NCBI RefSeq assembly: GCF_900092025.1
Contig: NZ_FLTX01000006.1
Span: 21,783-85,782, forward strand
Length of the DNA stretch: 64,000 bases
Direction: 5' to 3'
Source of the DNA: Xanthomonas bromi
Lineage (GTDB): Bacteria; Pseudomonadota; Gammaproteobacteria; Xanthomonadales; Xanthomonadaceae
Shown: positions 25,082 through 33,848 of the stretch, in pieces
Layout of the letters: the number at the start of each line of letters is the position of its first letter
Position numbering within the stretch: the stretch's first letter is position 1
The notes under the pieces: model-generated
Told to the model about the DNA's origin: nothing
Databases searched by the model: none
The model's input: the letters and a program-made list of their open reading frames with translations, nothing else
Position numbers and translations under genes: made by a program

Positions 25082-26173
25082 GTACCACCTTGCTGTTGTT
25101 GCCGGCCGATGCCACCGCGCAAGCCACCGCCGTGCGCGTGGATGCGCAGGGCCGGGTGCAGTCGGTGGGCGAAGCCAGCACGCCGCGCGAACCATCCGCA
25201 CGCACTGTTCTGGTGGTGCCGGGCGTGGATGTGCATCTACGCTGGTTGACCTTGCCCGACCGCAGCATCGCGCAATCAGTGGCCGCTGCCCGCCTGCAAT
25301 TAGCCGAGCATGTGGCGGTCGAAACGCAGGGCTTGCATGTCGTGATCGCCGATCGCGCTGATGCCGATGGCACGCGTTTGGTTGCTGCGGTGGACAGCGG
25401 GGTGATGCAGCAGTGGTTGGCGCGCGTAGCGCAGCTCGGCATCGTACCCGATGCGGTGGTGCCGGACTGCCTGTTGCTGGAGCCCTGCGCCGATGCGCCG
25501 GCAGCGGTGATGCACTGGGATGGCCGCTGGCTGATCCGCGGCGCTGGCCTGGCCTGCAGCCTGCAGTCTGGAGCCGGAGGCGGCGCGCATGCTGCTGGGC
25601 GATCGCGCGCCGGCACAAGCGCCGAAGGCCGAGACTGCGCTGTCCATTGCCTGCTTTGCGCGCTGCGCGCCACACCTGCCGATCACTCTTCTGCAGCACG
25701 CGTTCGCGAAGCAGAAGGCCGTTGTGCAGACGCTCACCCTGCGCCGGCTTACCGCCGTGGCCGCGGTGGTGCTGCTCTCGCCGATGGTGCTGTTGCTGGC
25801 GCAGACCTTGCGCTACGAGATCGGCGCGCGCGTGCTGCAAGGGCGCGCCGCCGCACAGTTGGGGGTGCGCGATGCAGCGGCGGTGCCGGCCGCACTGCAG
25901 GCACATCGGCAGGCGGGAACCGCGGCCGATCGCCTGGCTGTGCAACTGCGTACCTTGTTCGCAGCGGTCGATGCCCTTCCGGGTGCGGAACTGGATCAGC
26001 TCGATTACCAGCCCGCACAGCCACTGCGCGCGACCTTGCTGTCCCCCGATGGTGCAAGCCTGCAACAGCTTTCTGCGCGGCTTGCCGACGCGGGCTGGCA
26101 CGTACAGCCCGGCAGCAGTCAGGTCGAGGACGATCGCCTGCGCACGCCGTTCGCACTGGAGCCGTTGCGATGA
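25078..26173 (+). pseudogene. gspL: Type II secretion inner-membrane protein GspL (XcsL), frameshifted
   Basis: The first frame (from the ATG at 25078) encodes the cytoplasmic GspL domain up to GRWLIRGAGLACSL and then turns into non-GspL sequence. The correct sequence continues in the next frame from about 25562 (CSLEPEAARMLLGD) through the transmembrane helix (LTAVAAVVLLSPMVLLLAQTL) and periplasmic part to the stop at 26173. The switch coincides with a tandem duplication of the 7 bases CCTGCAG at 25553-25566. Deleting one copy restores a continuous protein of about 362 residues. GspL normally links the GspE ATPase to the inner-membrane platform, so this break probably inactivates the system. 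Confidence 0.88.
25553..25566 (+). repeat. 7-bp tandem duplication causing the gspL frameshift
   Basis: CCTGCAG occurs twice in a row (25553-25559 and 25560-25566). The extra copy shifts the gspL frame by +1. Confidence 0.9.
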
Positions 26174-26649
26174 AGGCAGGTTTGCAGCAGCGTGGTACTC
26201 AGTGGTGGCAGACGCGTGCGCCGCGAGAGCGGCGCATGCTGGGCGTGATGTGCGCCGCGCTGGCAGCATTCGTCGGTTGGTATGCGCTTTACGTCCCACT
26301 GCGGCACTGGCATGCCCGGGCTTGGGCGCACTACGCCGATGCCGCGCAGCTGGTTCTCGATGCATCGGCGCAGACAGCAACGACCAAGCGCGTTACCGCG
26401 CCGGGCAACGCGGCATTGGCCCAGATCATCGCAAGCAGCGCACGCGAGGCCGGCGTCAACATCAGCTCCCAGCAGCGCAGCGCCTCGGGCGGGATGGACG
26501 TACAGATCGATGCGGTCAGCGCCGACGCCTTGTTCGGCTGGCTCGAGCGGTTGCGGCAAGCACATGGGCTGGCGCCGACCCAGCTGAGCGTCGTACGCGA
26601 TCAGGGCCAACTCCGCGTACGCTGCGGGTTTGCGGAATCTGTCCCATGA
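26170..26649 (+). CDS. gspM: Type II secretion inner-membrane protein GspM (XcsM)
   Basis: 159 aa. The ATG at 26170 overlaps the gspL stop. A short cytoplasmic start (QQRGTQWWQTRAPRERRMLGV) is followed by one transmembrane helix (MCAALAAFVGWYALYVPL) and a periplasmic ferredoxin-like domain (NISSQQRSASGGMDVQID, ALFGWLERLRQAHG). This is the GspM layout. It normally dimerises with GspL in the inner-membrane platform. Confidence 0.85.
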   Translation: MKAGLQQRGTQWWQTRAPRERRMLGVMCAALAAFVGWYALYVPLRHWHARAWAHYADAAQLVLDASAQTATTKRVTAPGNAALAQIIASSAREAGVNISSQQRSASGGMDVQIDAVSADALFGWLERLRQAHGLAPTQLSVVRDQGQLRVRCGFAESVP

Positions 26650-27365
26650 CGCGTCTGGGTTGGGTGTTGGTCTTCCTGTCGATGGTAGGCATTGCGTTGC
26701 TGGCATCGCTGCCGTTGCGCCTGGTGCTGCCGCGCGAGGGCTTGCCGTTCTCTGTGCTGGACGTGGAGGGCCCGCTATGGGCCGGCACGTTGCGTCAGGT
26801 GCAATGGCAAGGCATGGCGCTCGGCGATGTCGCAGTGCGGCCGCGCCTCTGGCCGCTGTTGCGTGGCGAGCGTGAGGTGCACCTGCAGTCCACGCAGCTG
26901 CAACTGCTGCTGGTGGATGGCGCGCAACACGGCATTCGCAATGCACAGGGCCAGCTCCTGTTGCGTCAGCCAGGTGGCGTGGCGCTGGTCGATCTGGCGT
27001 TGCAGTTGCAGCAGGTAGATCTGCTGTTCGATGCCACTGGCTGCGTGCAGGCGCGGGGGCGGGTCAGCCTGCAACTGCTGGCGAGCGGTGCGGGTGAGCT
27101 ACCCGGTCTGCCGCCGTTGCGGTTGTCCGGGCAGCCGGCGTGCGTGGATGACACCGCCGTGCTGACCCTGTTGCCCGACACCGCGCTGCCTGCCGGCGTG
27201 CAGGCCGAGGCACAGCTGCAACTCTGGCGCGATGGGCGCTGGCAGCTGCAGTCGCGGGTCGATCCAGCGCAGGACGCAGTGTTGGGCGTCGGCCTGCAAT
27301 TGCTGGGCTTCGCTGCCACCCCGGAGCGCGGATTTCTGCGCAACGACCAGGGTCGGTTGCGCTAG
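26646..27365 (+). CDS. gspN: Type II secretion protein GspN (XcsN)
   Basis: 239 aa. The ATG at 26646 overlaps the gspM stop. An N-terminal helix (LGWVLVFLSMVGIALLASLPL) is followed by a periplasmic part with VEGPLWAGTLRQVQWQGMALGDV and PRLWPLLRGE, the GspN family pattern. GspN is present in only some type II systems and its role is poorly known. It is the last gene of the Xcs block. No gspD follows, which separates this locus from the Xps type, where xpsD closes the operon. Confidence 0.85.
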   Translation: MTRLGWVLVFLSMVGIALLASLPLRLVLPREGLPFSVLDVEGPLWAGTLRQVQWQGMALGDVAVRPRLWPLLRGEREVHLQSTQLQLLLVDGAQHGIRNAQGQLLLRQPGGVALVDLALQLQQVDLLFDATGCVQARGRVSLQLLASGAGELPGLPPLRLSGQPACVDDTAVLTLLPDTALPAGVQAEAQLQLWRDGRWQLQSRVDPAQDAVLGVGLQLLGFAATPERGFLRNDQGRLR

Positions 27366-27480
27366 ACGCGGCGTGACTGCCTGCGCGCCGTAGCAAAGCT
27401 CTCGTGCACCCATCAGTGCGCACGCGTCATGCATGACGCAGGCGTTTCGGCCAAGGTGAGGGCGGGCTGGCTTGTCCGCT

Positions 27481-27492
27481 GACAACGTTGTC
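27481..27492. promoter_or_regulatory. Palindrome GACAACGTTGTC, candidate LacI-type operator
   Basis: A perfect 12-bp palindrome with a central CG, the form usually bound by LacI/GalR-family repressors. A LacI-type regulator gene (nagQ) lies 12 kb downstream in the same catabolic region. It is about 600 bp from the receptor start, so it may serve a distal promoter. Confidence 0.45.
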
Positions 27493-27778
27493 GTCGTGGT
27501 GCTGCGCTCAGTCATCGCGGTAGTCGCTCGCCTGGGCAAGGAGACGTGGCACCTCGGTTTGGATCGCACATGAGCACGTTGCCAAGGACTGTGATGCAGC
27601 ACGCAATGAGTGCGATGCCTGGACCACCGCATCGACCGCACGGAATTGGTCTGGTCGATAAGAATTGGTCGGTGACTGGTCCCGTGACAACGATGCCCGT
27701 CACGCAGCTCGGTACTCTGCAGCACCGTCGAAGGCGAATCACAGCAGGCATCCGGCGCCTAATCAGCCACCGATCGAA

Positions 27779-27847
27779 CACTTTCGAAAGTGACTGTTGA
27801 CACGATCTTTTAGAGACCATAAGAATCAACTCCACTGAATTGGTACT
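27779..27847 (+). promoter_or_regulatory. Putative promoter with palindrome and NagR-like motif
   Basis: A perfect 14-bp palindrome CACTTTCGAAAGTG (27779-27792, central CG) abuts a consensus -35 TTGACA (27797-27802). A weak -10-like AAGAAT lies 18 bp further (27821-27826). Just downstream is AATTGGTACT (27838-27847), identical to the motif in the nagR promoter. Arrangement suggests double control of the receptor gene by a LacI-type and a GntR-type repressor (inference). Confidence 0.45.
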
Positions 27848-28088
27848 TTCCAGTCAGCGCCGTTGGTCAGCAATGGCATGCGGTGTTCGTCCCGGCAGGG
27901 ACGCGGCATCGGCACCCACGGGGGGCCGTATGGGGTGCTCGCAGACAACAGATCGCAGGCGGTTCCGGACGTCCGGGACGGGTGGCCTGTGCGCGTGTAG
28001 TTGGTGACCCAACGCGGGGATCTGTCATCGCTGATCGATCGGAATGCCAGTCGCGTCGTCGTCCAGCCATTCCACTTCAGGATTTCTC

Positions 28089-30797
28089 ATGTCAGCTCTC
28101 CCGCGTGCCCCGCTGCGTTGTTATTCGCCCTCGTCGCTGTCCATTGCCATCGCGCTGTCGTTGCTTGCCGGCAGCTCCAACGCGCAGGCGCAGGAAGCGC
28201 CGCCGGCGGCATCGGCGCAGATCTCCCAGCTCGACACCGTCAAGGTCACCAGCTCGTACCAGAAGAGCCTGATCACCGCGATGGACAACAAGCGCGACGA
28301 CGTGCGCATGACCGACGGAATCTCGGCGCAGGACATCGGCAAGTTCCCCGCCGAAAACATCGCCGAGGCGATCCAGCGCATTCCCGGCGTGCAGATCTCC
28401 ACCATCAACGGGCGCGGCTCCACCATCAGCGTGCGTGGCCTGGGGCCGCAGTACTCGGCCACTACCATCAATGGACAAGTGATCAAGAGTGCCGATTTCA
28501 CCGATGGATTCCGCTACGACATCATCCAGCCGGAAGTGGCCGCCGGGATCGAGGTGATCAAATCGCCATCGGCGGACATGGATGCCGGTGGCCTGTCGGG
28601 CACGGTCGACATCAACACCACCAAACCACTGGACTACCAACAGACCAAGCTGTTGTTCTCGGCCAAGACCCAATATTCCGAATTTGCCGGCGGCTCGCCA
28701 ACGCCCAAGGGCGTGCTGACCTATATCGACCAGTTCAAGTTCGGTGGAGGCGATCTTGGCGTGTTTCTCAGTGCCGGCTATCAAAAGCTCAGGGACCGCG
28801 CCGATTATCTGTGGATCGACCGTTGGTATACGCAAGACACCGACGCCGGCACCTTGTATATCCCACGCCGCCCGCGTTATCGCTCGATCGAGCGCGAGAC
28901 GGCGCGCAAGATGTTCGATGGCGGGTTGCAGTGGAAGCCCAGCGAGCAGCTGGAAATGAACCTCACTGCGCTGTATTCGCAGGACAAGACCGCCAACGAC
29001 ATGAACCAGTTGGTGTACTCGTTCGAGCGCAATCCGCTGACGGTGCTGCAGACCAACGGGCTGACCGCCACACGGGTGTCGGCATCGGATTACTGGCTGG
29101 AGAACAATCACCAGGTCGAACAACACGATCTGTCCACGCAGTTGCTCACCTACGACTTCAAATGGAAGGGCGATGCCTGGACGCTCAGTGGCGCGGCCAA
29201 TTACACCCAGGGCAAGACCGACGAGAACGAGCGCGCCGCGATCCTGGGCCGGATCCCCTCGGCGACGCTGCTGGATACCTCCAATCCCGATGCGATCTCG
29301 CTGACCACCGATGCCGACGCCACCGATGCCAGCGCCTGGAACAAGACCAATCTGGTGCGTAGCGAATACCCCAACGGCTCCATCCAGTCGCTCAGCAACA
29401 AGGAATGGTCGCTGCAGCTGGATGCCGAGCGGTATCTGGAGCTGGGTCCGTTGAACGCGGTGCGCTTCGGTGCCAAATACCGCCGCGAGACCTTCGATCG
29501 CGATGTGCGCCGGCGCGATTTCCTGTACTTGCTCAGGACCGGTGCGGTGTCGGGCTTCGATATGTTCCCGGAACTGTCTGCCGCCAACAGCACGGTCAAT
29601 CATTTTCTCGACGGGCAGCTGGCCTCGCAGGACAGCTGGGTCACCCCGGACATCGCGGCGTATGCGCGCTCGCTGGCGGCTGCGGGCATTACGGTGCCCG
29701 TCCTGTTTGCGCCGCAAAGCAGCTACAGCATCGAGAACGATATCTCGTCCGCCTATGCGATGGCGCGCATCGATACCGATGTCGGCAGCATGCGTCTGCG
29801 CGGCAACGTCGGCATGCGCTACGAAAATACCAAGCGCACCACTGATACCTACCTGACCCAGGCACAGGCCGTCAGCGATGACGCCAATGTGGTGATCGGC
29901 AACGCGCGTGCGCCGTATGAGTATTCCAACTGGCTGCCCAGCCTGAATCTGGTGCTGGACATGCGTGAAGACCTGTTGCTGCGCTTTGCGGCCGCCAAGG
30001 TGCTGGTGCGGCCGATTCTCGACAGCGATACCGCCATCGCCTCGACGATCTCCACTGGGACCAATACCGGCGGCACCACCACCTTCATCGTCACCCAGGG
30101 GCAGACCGATCTGAAGGCGCTGACCGCCGGCCAGGCCGACTTGAGCCTGGAGTGGTATTACGGCAAAGGCGGCGCGTTGACGGTGGCCGGGTTCTGGAAA
30201 AACATCAAGAACGGCACGTTCAATCGCATCGTCTGTCCGGCCGCTTTCAACGGCATTGCGCTGTCCAGCAATGCAGCCGGCGACTGCGTGAGCAGTGACG
30301 GCGATATCTACGAGATCACCGCCACCACCAACGATCCGAGCAAGGTCAAGATCCGCGGTTACGAGCTGGGCTGGACCCAGTCACTGGATGCCTGGCTGCC
30401 GATCGACGGCTTCGGGGTGACCACCAATTTCACCCGGGTCATTCCGCAGCGCGATACCGATTTCAAGATCCGCAACCTGTCCGAACAGACCTGGAACGCC
30501 ACCGCGTATTGGGAGAGTGAGCACTACTCGGCACGCCTCTCGCTCAACCATCGCAGCGAGTACGAACAGGACAGCAGCGACAGTTTCTTCGCGCGCGAAG
30601 GCCATGTCATGAAGGCGCGCACGCAACTGGATGCGGTCCTTGGCTACCAGGTCAACGACAAGCTGAGCTTCCAGCTGGGCGGCCTGAATCTCACCAACCG
30701 AAAGGAAGAAGCGTACAAGGACATCCCCAGCCGCTGGCAGATGACCGGCGTCACCGGTCGCAGCTACTACCTGTCGATGCAGTGGGACATGCTTTGA
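28089..30797 (+). CDS. TonB-dependent receptor, glycan-uptake type
   Basis: 902 aa from the ATG at 28089. A signal peptide ending SSNAQAQ is followed by a TonB-box-like LDTVKVTSS region and a plug with DGISAQDIGKFPAENIAEAI then QRIPGVQI, the hallmark of Xanthomonas/Caulobacter carbohydrate receptors. The 22-strand barrel ends YYLSMQWDML. It is followed on the same strand by GH2 and GH89 enzymes and the nag genes, so it probably imports oligosaccharides containing N-acetylglucosamine. This corresponds to the carbohydrate-utilisation loci with TonB-dependent receptors described in Xanthomonas. Confidence 0.92.
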   Translation: MSALPRAPLRCYSPSSLSIAIALSLLAGSSNAQAQEAPPAASAQISQLDTVKVTSSYQKSLITAMDNKRDDVRMTDGISAQDIGKFPAENIAEAIQRIPGVQISTINGRGSTISVRGLGPQYSATTINGQVIKSADFTDGFRYDIIQPEVAAGIEVIKSPSADMDAGGLSGTVDINTTKPLDYQQTKLLFSAKTQYSEFAGGSPTPKGVLTYIDQFKFGGGDLGVFLSAGYQKLRDRADYLWIDRWYTQDTDAGTLYIPRRPRYRSIERETARKMFDGGLQWKPSEQLEMNLTALYSQDKTANDMNQLVYSFERNPLTVLQTNGLTATRVSASDYWLENNHQVEQHDLSTQLLTYDFKWKGDAWTLSGAANYTQGKTDENERAAILGRIPSATLLDTSNPDAISLTTDADATDASAWNKTNLVRSEYPNGSIQSLSNKEWSLQLDAERYLELGPLNAVRFGAKYRRETFDRDVRRRDFLYLLRTGAVSGFDMFPELSAANSTVNHFLDGQLASQDSWVTPDIAAYARSLAAAGITVPVLFAPQSSYSIENDISSAYAMARIDTDVGSMRLRGNVGMRYENTKRTTDTYLTQAQAVSDDANVVIGNARAPYEYSNWLPSLNLVLDMREDLLLRFAAAKVLVRPILDSDTAIASTISTGTNTGGTTTFIVTQGQTDLKALTAGQADLSLEWYYGKGGALTVAGFWKNIKNGTFNRIVCPAAFNGIALSSNAAGDCVSSDGDIYEITATTNDPSKVKIRGYELGWTQSLDAWLPIDGFGVTTNFTRVIPQRDTDFKIRNLSEQTWNATAYWESEHYSARLSLNHRSEYEQDSSDSFFAREGHVMKARTQLDAVLGYQVNDKLSFQLGGLNLTNRKEEAYKDIPSRWQMTGVTGRSYYLSMQWDML

Positions 30798-30953
30798 TGC
30801 GCGACCAGCGCGCCTCGGGCCGCCGTACGCAGTTGCGTGCGGCGGCTAGCAGCGAATGCAACGGTGCAGGTGCGGTGGACGCGTGCCCGGCAACGGCAGC
30901 CGCGCAGGCACGACGCGGCGTGCATGCAATCCACTTGACCGGCGGGCGTTGCC

Positions 30954-33848
30954 GTGCGCAGGCGTGAGTTCCTCGCTGGCAGTGTCTGTGCTTCCTCGCT
31001 GCTTGGCGTGCCTGCGTTGGTGTCCGGAGCGGCAGCCACCGGAACCACGCGTGTCGGCAAGGGCGCCAAGCCGCGGCCCGCGCCGCAAACATTGGCGGCA
31101 GATGACGGCGGCCAATGGCTGGATCTGGACGAGGGGTGGCGCTTCCATGCCGGCGATCTGCCGTTTCCGCGCCTGCTCGCGCAGGACGAGACCTACGACA
31201 ATGCCAAGGGCGGCCGCGCCTGGGGCGCGGCGGCGCCGGACTTCGACGATACCGCCTGGCTGCAGCTGCAATTGCCGCACGATTTTGTGGTGGAGCAGGC
31301 GGTGCGCGCGGATGCCAACATCGCGCAGGGCTATCGCCCGCGCGGGATCGGCTGGTACCGCCGCACGCTGCGGCTGGAAGAGTCCATGCGCGGGCAGGCG
31401 GTGGAATTGCGTCTGGACGGTATCGCCAGCCATGCCACGGTGTGGGTCAACGGCATGCTGCTGGCGCGCAGTTGGAGCGGCTACAACGGGCTGGTGATCG
31501 ACCTGACGTCCGTCGCCCGCTACGGCAATGCCTTGAACAGCATCGCCATCCGCGTCGATGCCGAGGCCATGGATGGCTGGTGGTACGAAGGCGGCGGCAT
31601 CTACCGGCACACCTGGCTGGTGCTGCGTGCGCCCCTGCATATCGCCGGCGACGGCCTGGCTGCGGTGCCGCGCGAAGGTCCGGGCGATGTCTGGCAGGTG
31701 CCGGTGCAGCTGGACCTGCTCAACAGCGGCGAGCAGCCTGCTGACGCATGGGTAGAGGTCGTCTTGCGCGATGCGCATGGCGCTGTCGTGGCGCAAGGCC
31801 AGACGCAACTCAGTGTCGCTGCCTTCGGTACTGCGCAGGCGGCGCTCAGCATCGCGGTGCCGCAGCCGCAGCGCTGGAGCGTGGAAACGCCGGTGCTGTA
31901 TCGCGTGCAGGCCAGCGTGCGCGGCGCAGACGGCCGTAGCGACCGTGCCGCGTGCGACATCGGCTTTCGCAGCCTGCGCTTCGATGCCGACCATGGCTTC
32001 TTTCTCAATGGCTGCCCGCTCAAGATCAAGGGCGTGTGCCTGCACCAGGACCACGCCGGCGTTGGCGTGGCGCTGCCCGATGCCTTGCATGTCTTTCGTC
32101 TGCAGCGGCTGAAATCGATGGGCTGCAATGCCATCCGTCTGCACCATGCCGTGGCGCCGGAACTGCTGCAGGCCTGCGACCGTCTTGGCATGCTGGTGAT
32201 GGCCGAGAACCGGCTGTTCAATCCTGCGCCGGACTATGTGGCGCTGCTGCGCAACATGGTGCGGCGCCAGCGCAATCATCCCAGCGTGTTCCTGTGGTCG
32301 CTGCTCAACGAAGAGCCGCTGCAGGGCACCGCCAACGGTTACGCGATCATGGCGCGCGCCGCCAGCGCGGTGCGCGCGCTCGACGACACCCGCCCGATCA
32401 CCGCCGGAATGAACGACGGCATGTTCGCCACGCGCGGCGCTGCCGATATGGTGGACGTGCTCGGTTTCAACTATCGCCAGTACAACTACGACCGCGTGCA
32501 TGCGGCGCGTCCGTGCACGCCGATGCTGTCCAGCGAAGACACCAGTGCGTTCCAGACGCGTGGTGCGTGGTTCACCGATCTGGACGCACACGTGGTCGCC
32601 GAAGACGACAGCCTGGCTGCGGACTGGGGCAATACCCATCGCCGCGCCTGGCAGCTGATTGCCGAACGCCCGTTCGTCGCCGGCAGTTTCGTGTGGACCG
32701 GCTTCGATTATCGCGGCGAACCCACGCCGTTCGAATGGCCATCGGTGGGATCGTTCTTCGGCATCATGGACCAGTGCGGATTTGCCAAGGGCGCCTATTG
32801 GTTGCGCCGCGCCTTGTGGATCGACGATGCGCCGGTGTTGCATCTGTTGCCGCACTGGAACTGGCCCGGCCGCGAAGGTCAGCCGATCAAGGTGATGGCG
32901 TTCTGCAATGCCGCGCAGGTGGAGCTGTGGCTCAACGGCCGCTCGCTCGGGAAACAAGCGGTGGATCGCGCGCAGTCGAATCAATGGCAGGTGGATTACG
33001 TGCCGGGCGTGCTCGAAGCGGTGGCCTGGCGCGATGGGCAGGAAGTGGCGCGCACGCGGGTGGAAACCACCGGCGCGCCGGTCGCGCTCAAGCTCACTCC
33101 CGACCGCAGTGGGCTACGCGGCGATGGCCGCGATGCGCAGCCGGTCACCTTGGAAGCGGTGGACGCGCAGGGGCGTCACGTGCCCGATTGCAACGCAGTA
33201 TTGACACTACAGGTCAGCGGCGGCCGGTTGCTGGGTGTCGGCAATGGCGACCCCAATTCGCATGCTGCCGATCAGAGCATGCAGGTGGCCTTGTTCAACG
33301 GATTGGCGCAGGCGATCGTGCAAGCCGGGCGCGGTGCAGGGGCGTTACGGCTGCAGGCGCGTAGCGCTGGCTTGCGCGATGCGGTCATCGAGATCGCCTG
33401 CGTGGCAGTGCCACCGCCAGCGACGGTGCCGAGCGTGGCGCCGGTGATGGTGGTCGAAAGCTGGCGCCACACCGCTGCCTTCGCGCAGCCGCCGGCGCCG
33501 GATCTGTCGCGTCGGCCCAACGACAATAACAGCTGGAGCAACACGCTGCCCGGCACGCTGGAAAGCGCTCCCGAGCGTGCCGGCTATGTGCTGTACCGCA
33601 CCCAATTCACGCCCTGGCAGGGCGTGCAAACCCACGGCGGCACGCTCGATCTGGGCCGCCTCAGCGGGCCGGCGCAGGTGTTTCTGGATGGTCGCGCGGT
33701 TGCCCGTGCAGCGGCCGGCACGCCGATTACATTGACGCTTGCTCCCGCCGCCGGCGCACGCACACTGGCGGTGATCCTGCAGGTCGCTGCCGATCAGCCG
33801 TTTGGATTCCACGACGTCGTCACCGTGCATTACCGGAAATCGCCATGA
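30954..33848 (+). CDS. Glycoside hydrolase family 2 enzyme, Tat-exported
   Basis: 964 aa from a GTG at 30954. The twin-arginine start MRRREFLAGS followed by a hydrophobic stretch suggests Tat export. Domain order is that of GH2: jelly-roll sugar-binding domain (LPHDFVVEQ ... GIGWYRRTLRLEE ... DGIASHATVWVNG), immunoglobulin-like domain, then the TIM barrel with acid/base Glu453 in LWSLLNEEP and nucleophile Glu528 in MLSSEDTSAF. Extra C-terminal beta domains follow, including a DUF4982-like part (QVELWLNGRSLGKQ). The residues fit beta-galactosidase-like GH2 enzymes, but the sugar is not certain. The stop overlaps the GH89 start (ATGA), so co-production for trimming one glycan is likely. Confidence 0.88.
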   Translation: MRRREFLAGSVCASSLLGVPALVSGAAATGTTRVGKGAKPRPAPQTLAADDGGQWLDLDEGWRFHAGDLPFPRLLAQDETYDNAKGGRAWGAAAPDFDDTAWLQLQLPHDFVVEQAVRADANIAQGYRPRGIGWYRRTLRLEESMRGQAVELRLDGIASHATVWVNGMLLARSWSGYNGLVIDLTSVARYGNALNSIAIRVDAEAMDGWWYEGGGIYRHTWLVLRAPLHIAGDGLAAVPREGPGDVWQVPVQLDLLNSGEQPADAWVEVVLRDAHGAVVAQGQTQLSVAAFGTAQAALSIAVPQPQRWSVETPVLYRVQASVRGADGRSDRAACDIGFRSLRFDADHGFFLNGCPLKIKGVCLHQDHAGVGVALPDALHVFRLQRLKSMGCNAIRLHHAVAPELLQACDRLGMLVMAENRLFNPAPDYVALLRNMVRRQRNHPSVFLWSLLNEEPLQGTANGYAIMARAASAVRALDDTRPITAGMNDGMFATRGAADMVDVLGFNYRQYNYDRVHAARPCTPMLSSEDTSAFQTRGAWFTDLDAHVVAEDDSLAADWGNTHRRAWQLIAERPFVAGSFVWTGFDYRGEPTPFEWPSVGSFFGIMDQCGFAKGAYWLRRALWIDDAPVLHLLPHWNWPGREGQPIKVMAFCNAAQVELWLNGRSLGKQAVDRAQSNQWQVDYVPGVLEAVAWRDGQEVARTRVETTGAPVALKLTPDRSGLRGDGRDAQPVTLEAVDAQGRHVPDCNAVLTLQVSGGRLLGVGNGDPNSHAADQSMQVALFNGLAQAIVQAGRGAGALRLQARSAGLRDAVIEIACVAVPPPATVPSVAPVMVVESWRHTAAFAQPPAPDLSRRPNDNNSWSNTLPGTLESAPERAGYVLYRTQFTPWQGVQTHGGTLDLGRLSGPAQVFLDGRAVARAAAGTPITLTLAPAAGARTLAVILQVAADQPFGFHDVVTVHYRKSP

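Larger units (their letters stand above)
27366..28088. other. Regulatory interval upstream of the glycan TonB receptor
   Basis: About 720 bp without a convincing gene. It holds a palindrome at 27481-27492, a second palindrome at 27779-27792, a TTGACA box at 27797-27802, and an AATTGGTACT motif at 27838-27847 that recurs before nagR. The mix suggests a long 5' regulatory region with more than one operator. Confidence 0.6.

Noticed and set aside
30846..32984. 712-codon minus-strand frame
   Set aside because: Shadow of the GH2 gene, whose catalytic motifs lie on the plus strand.
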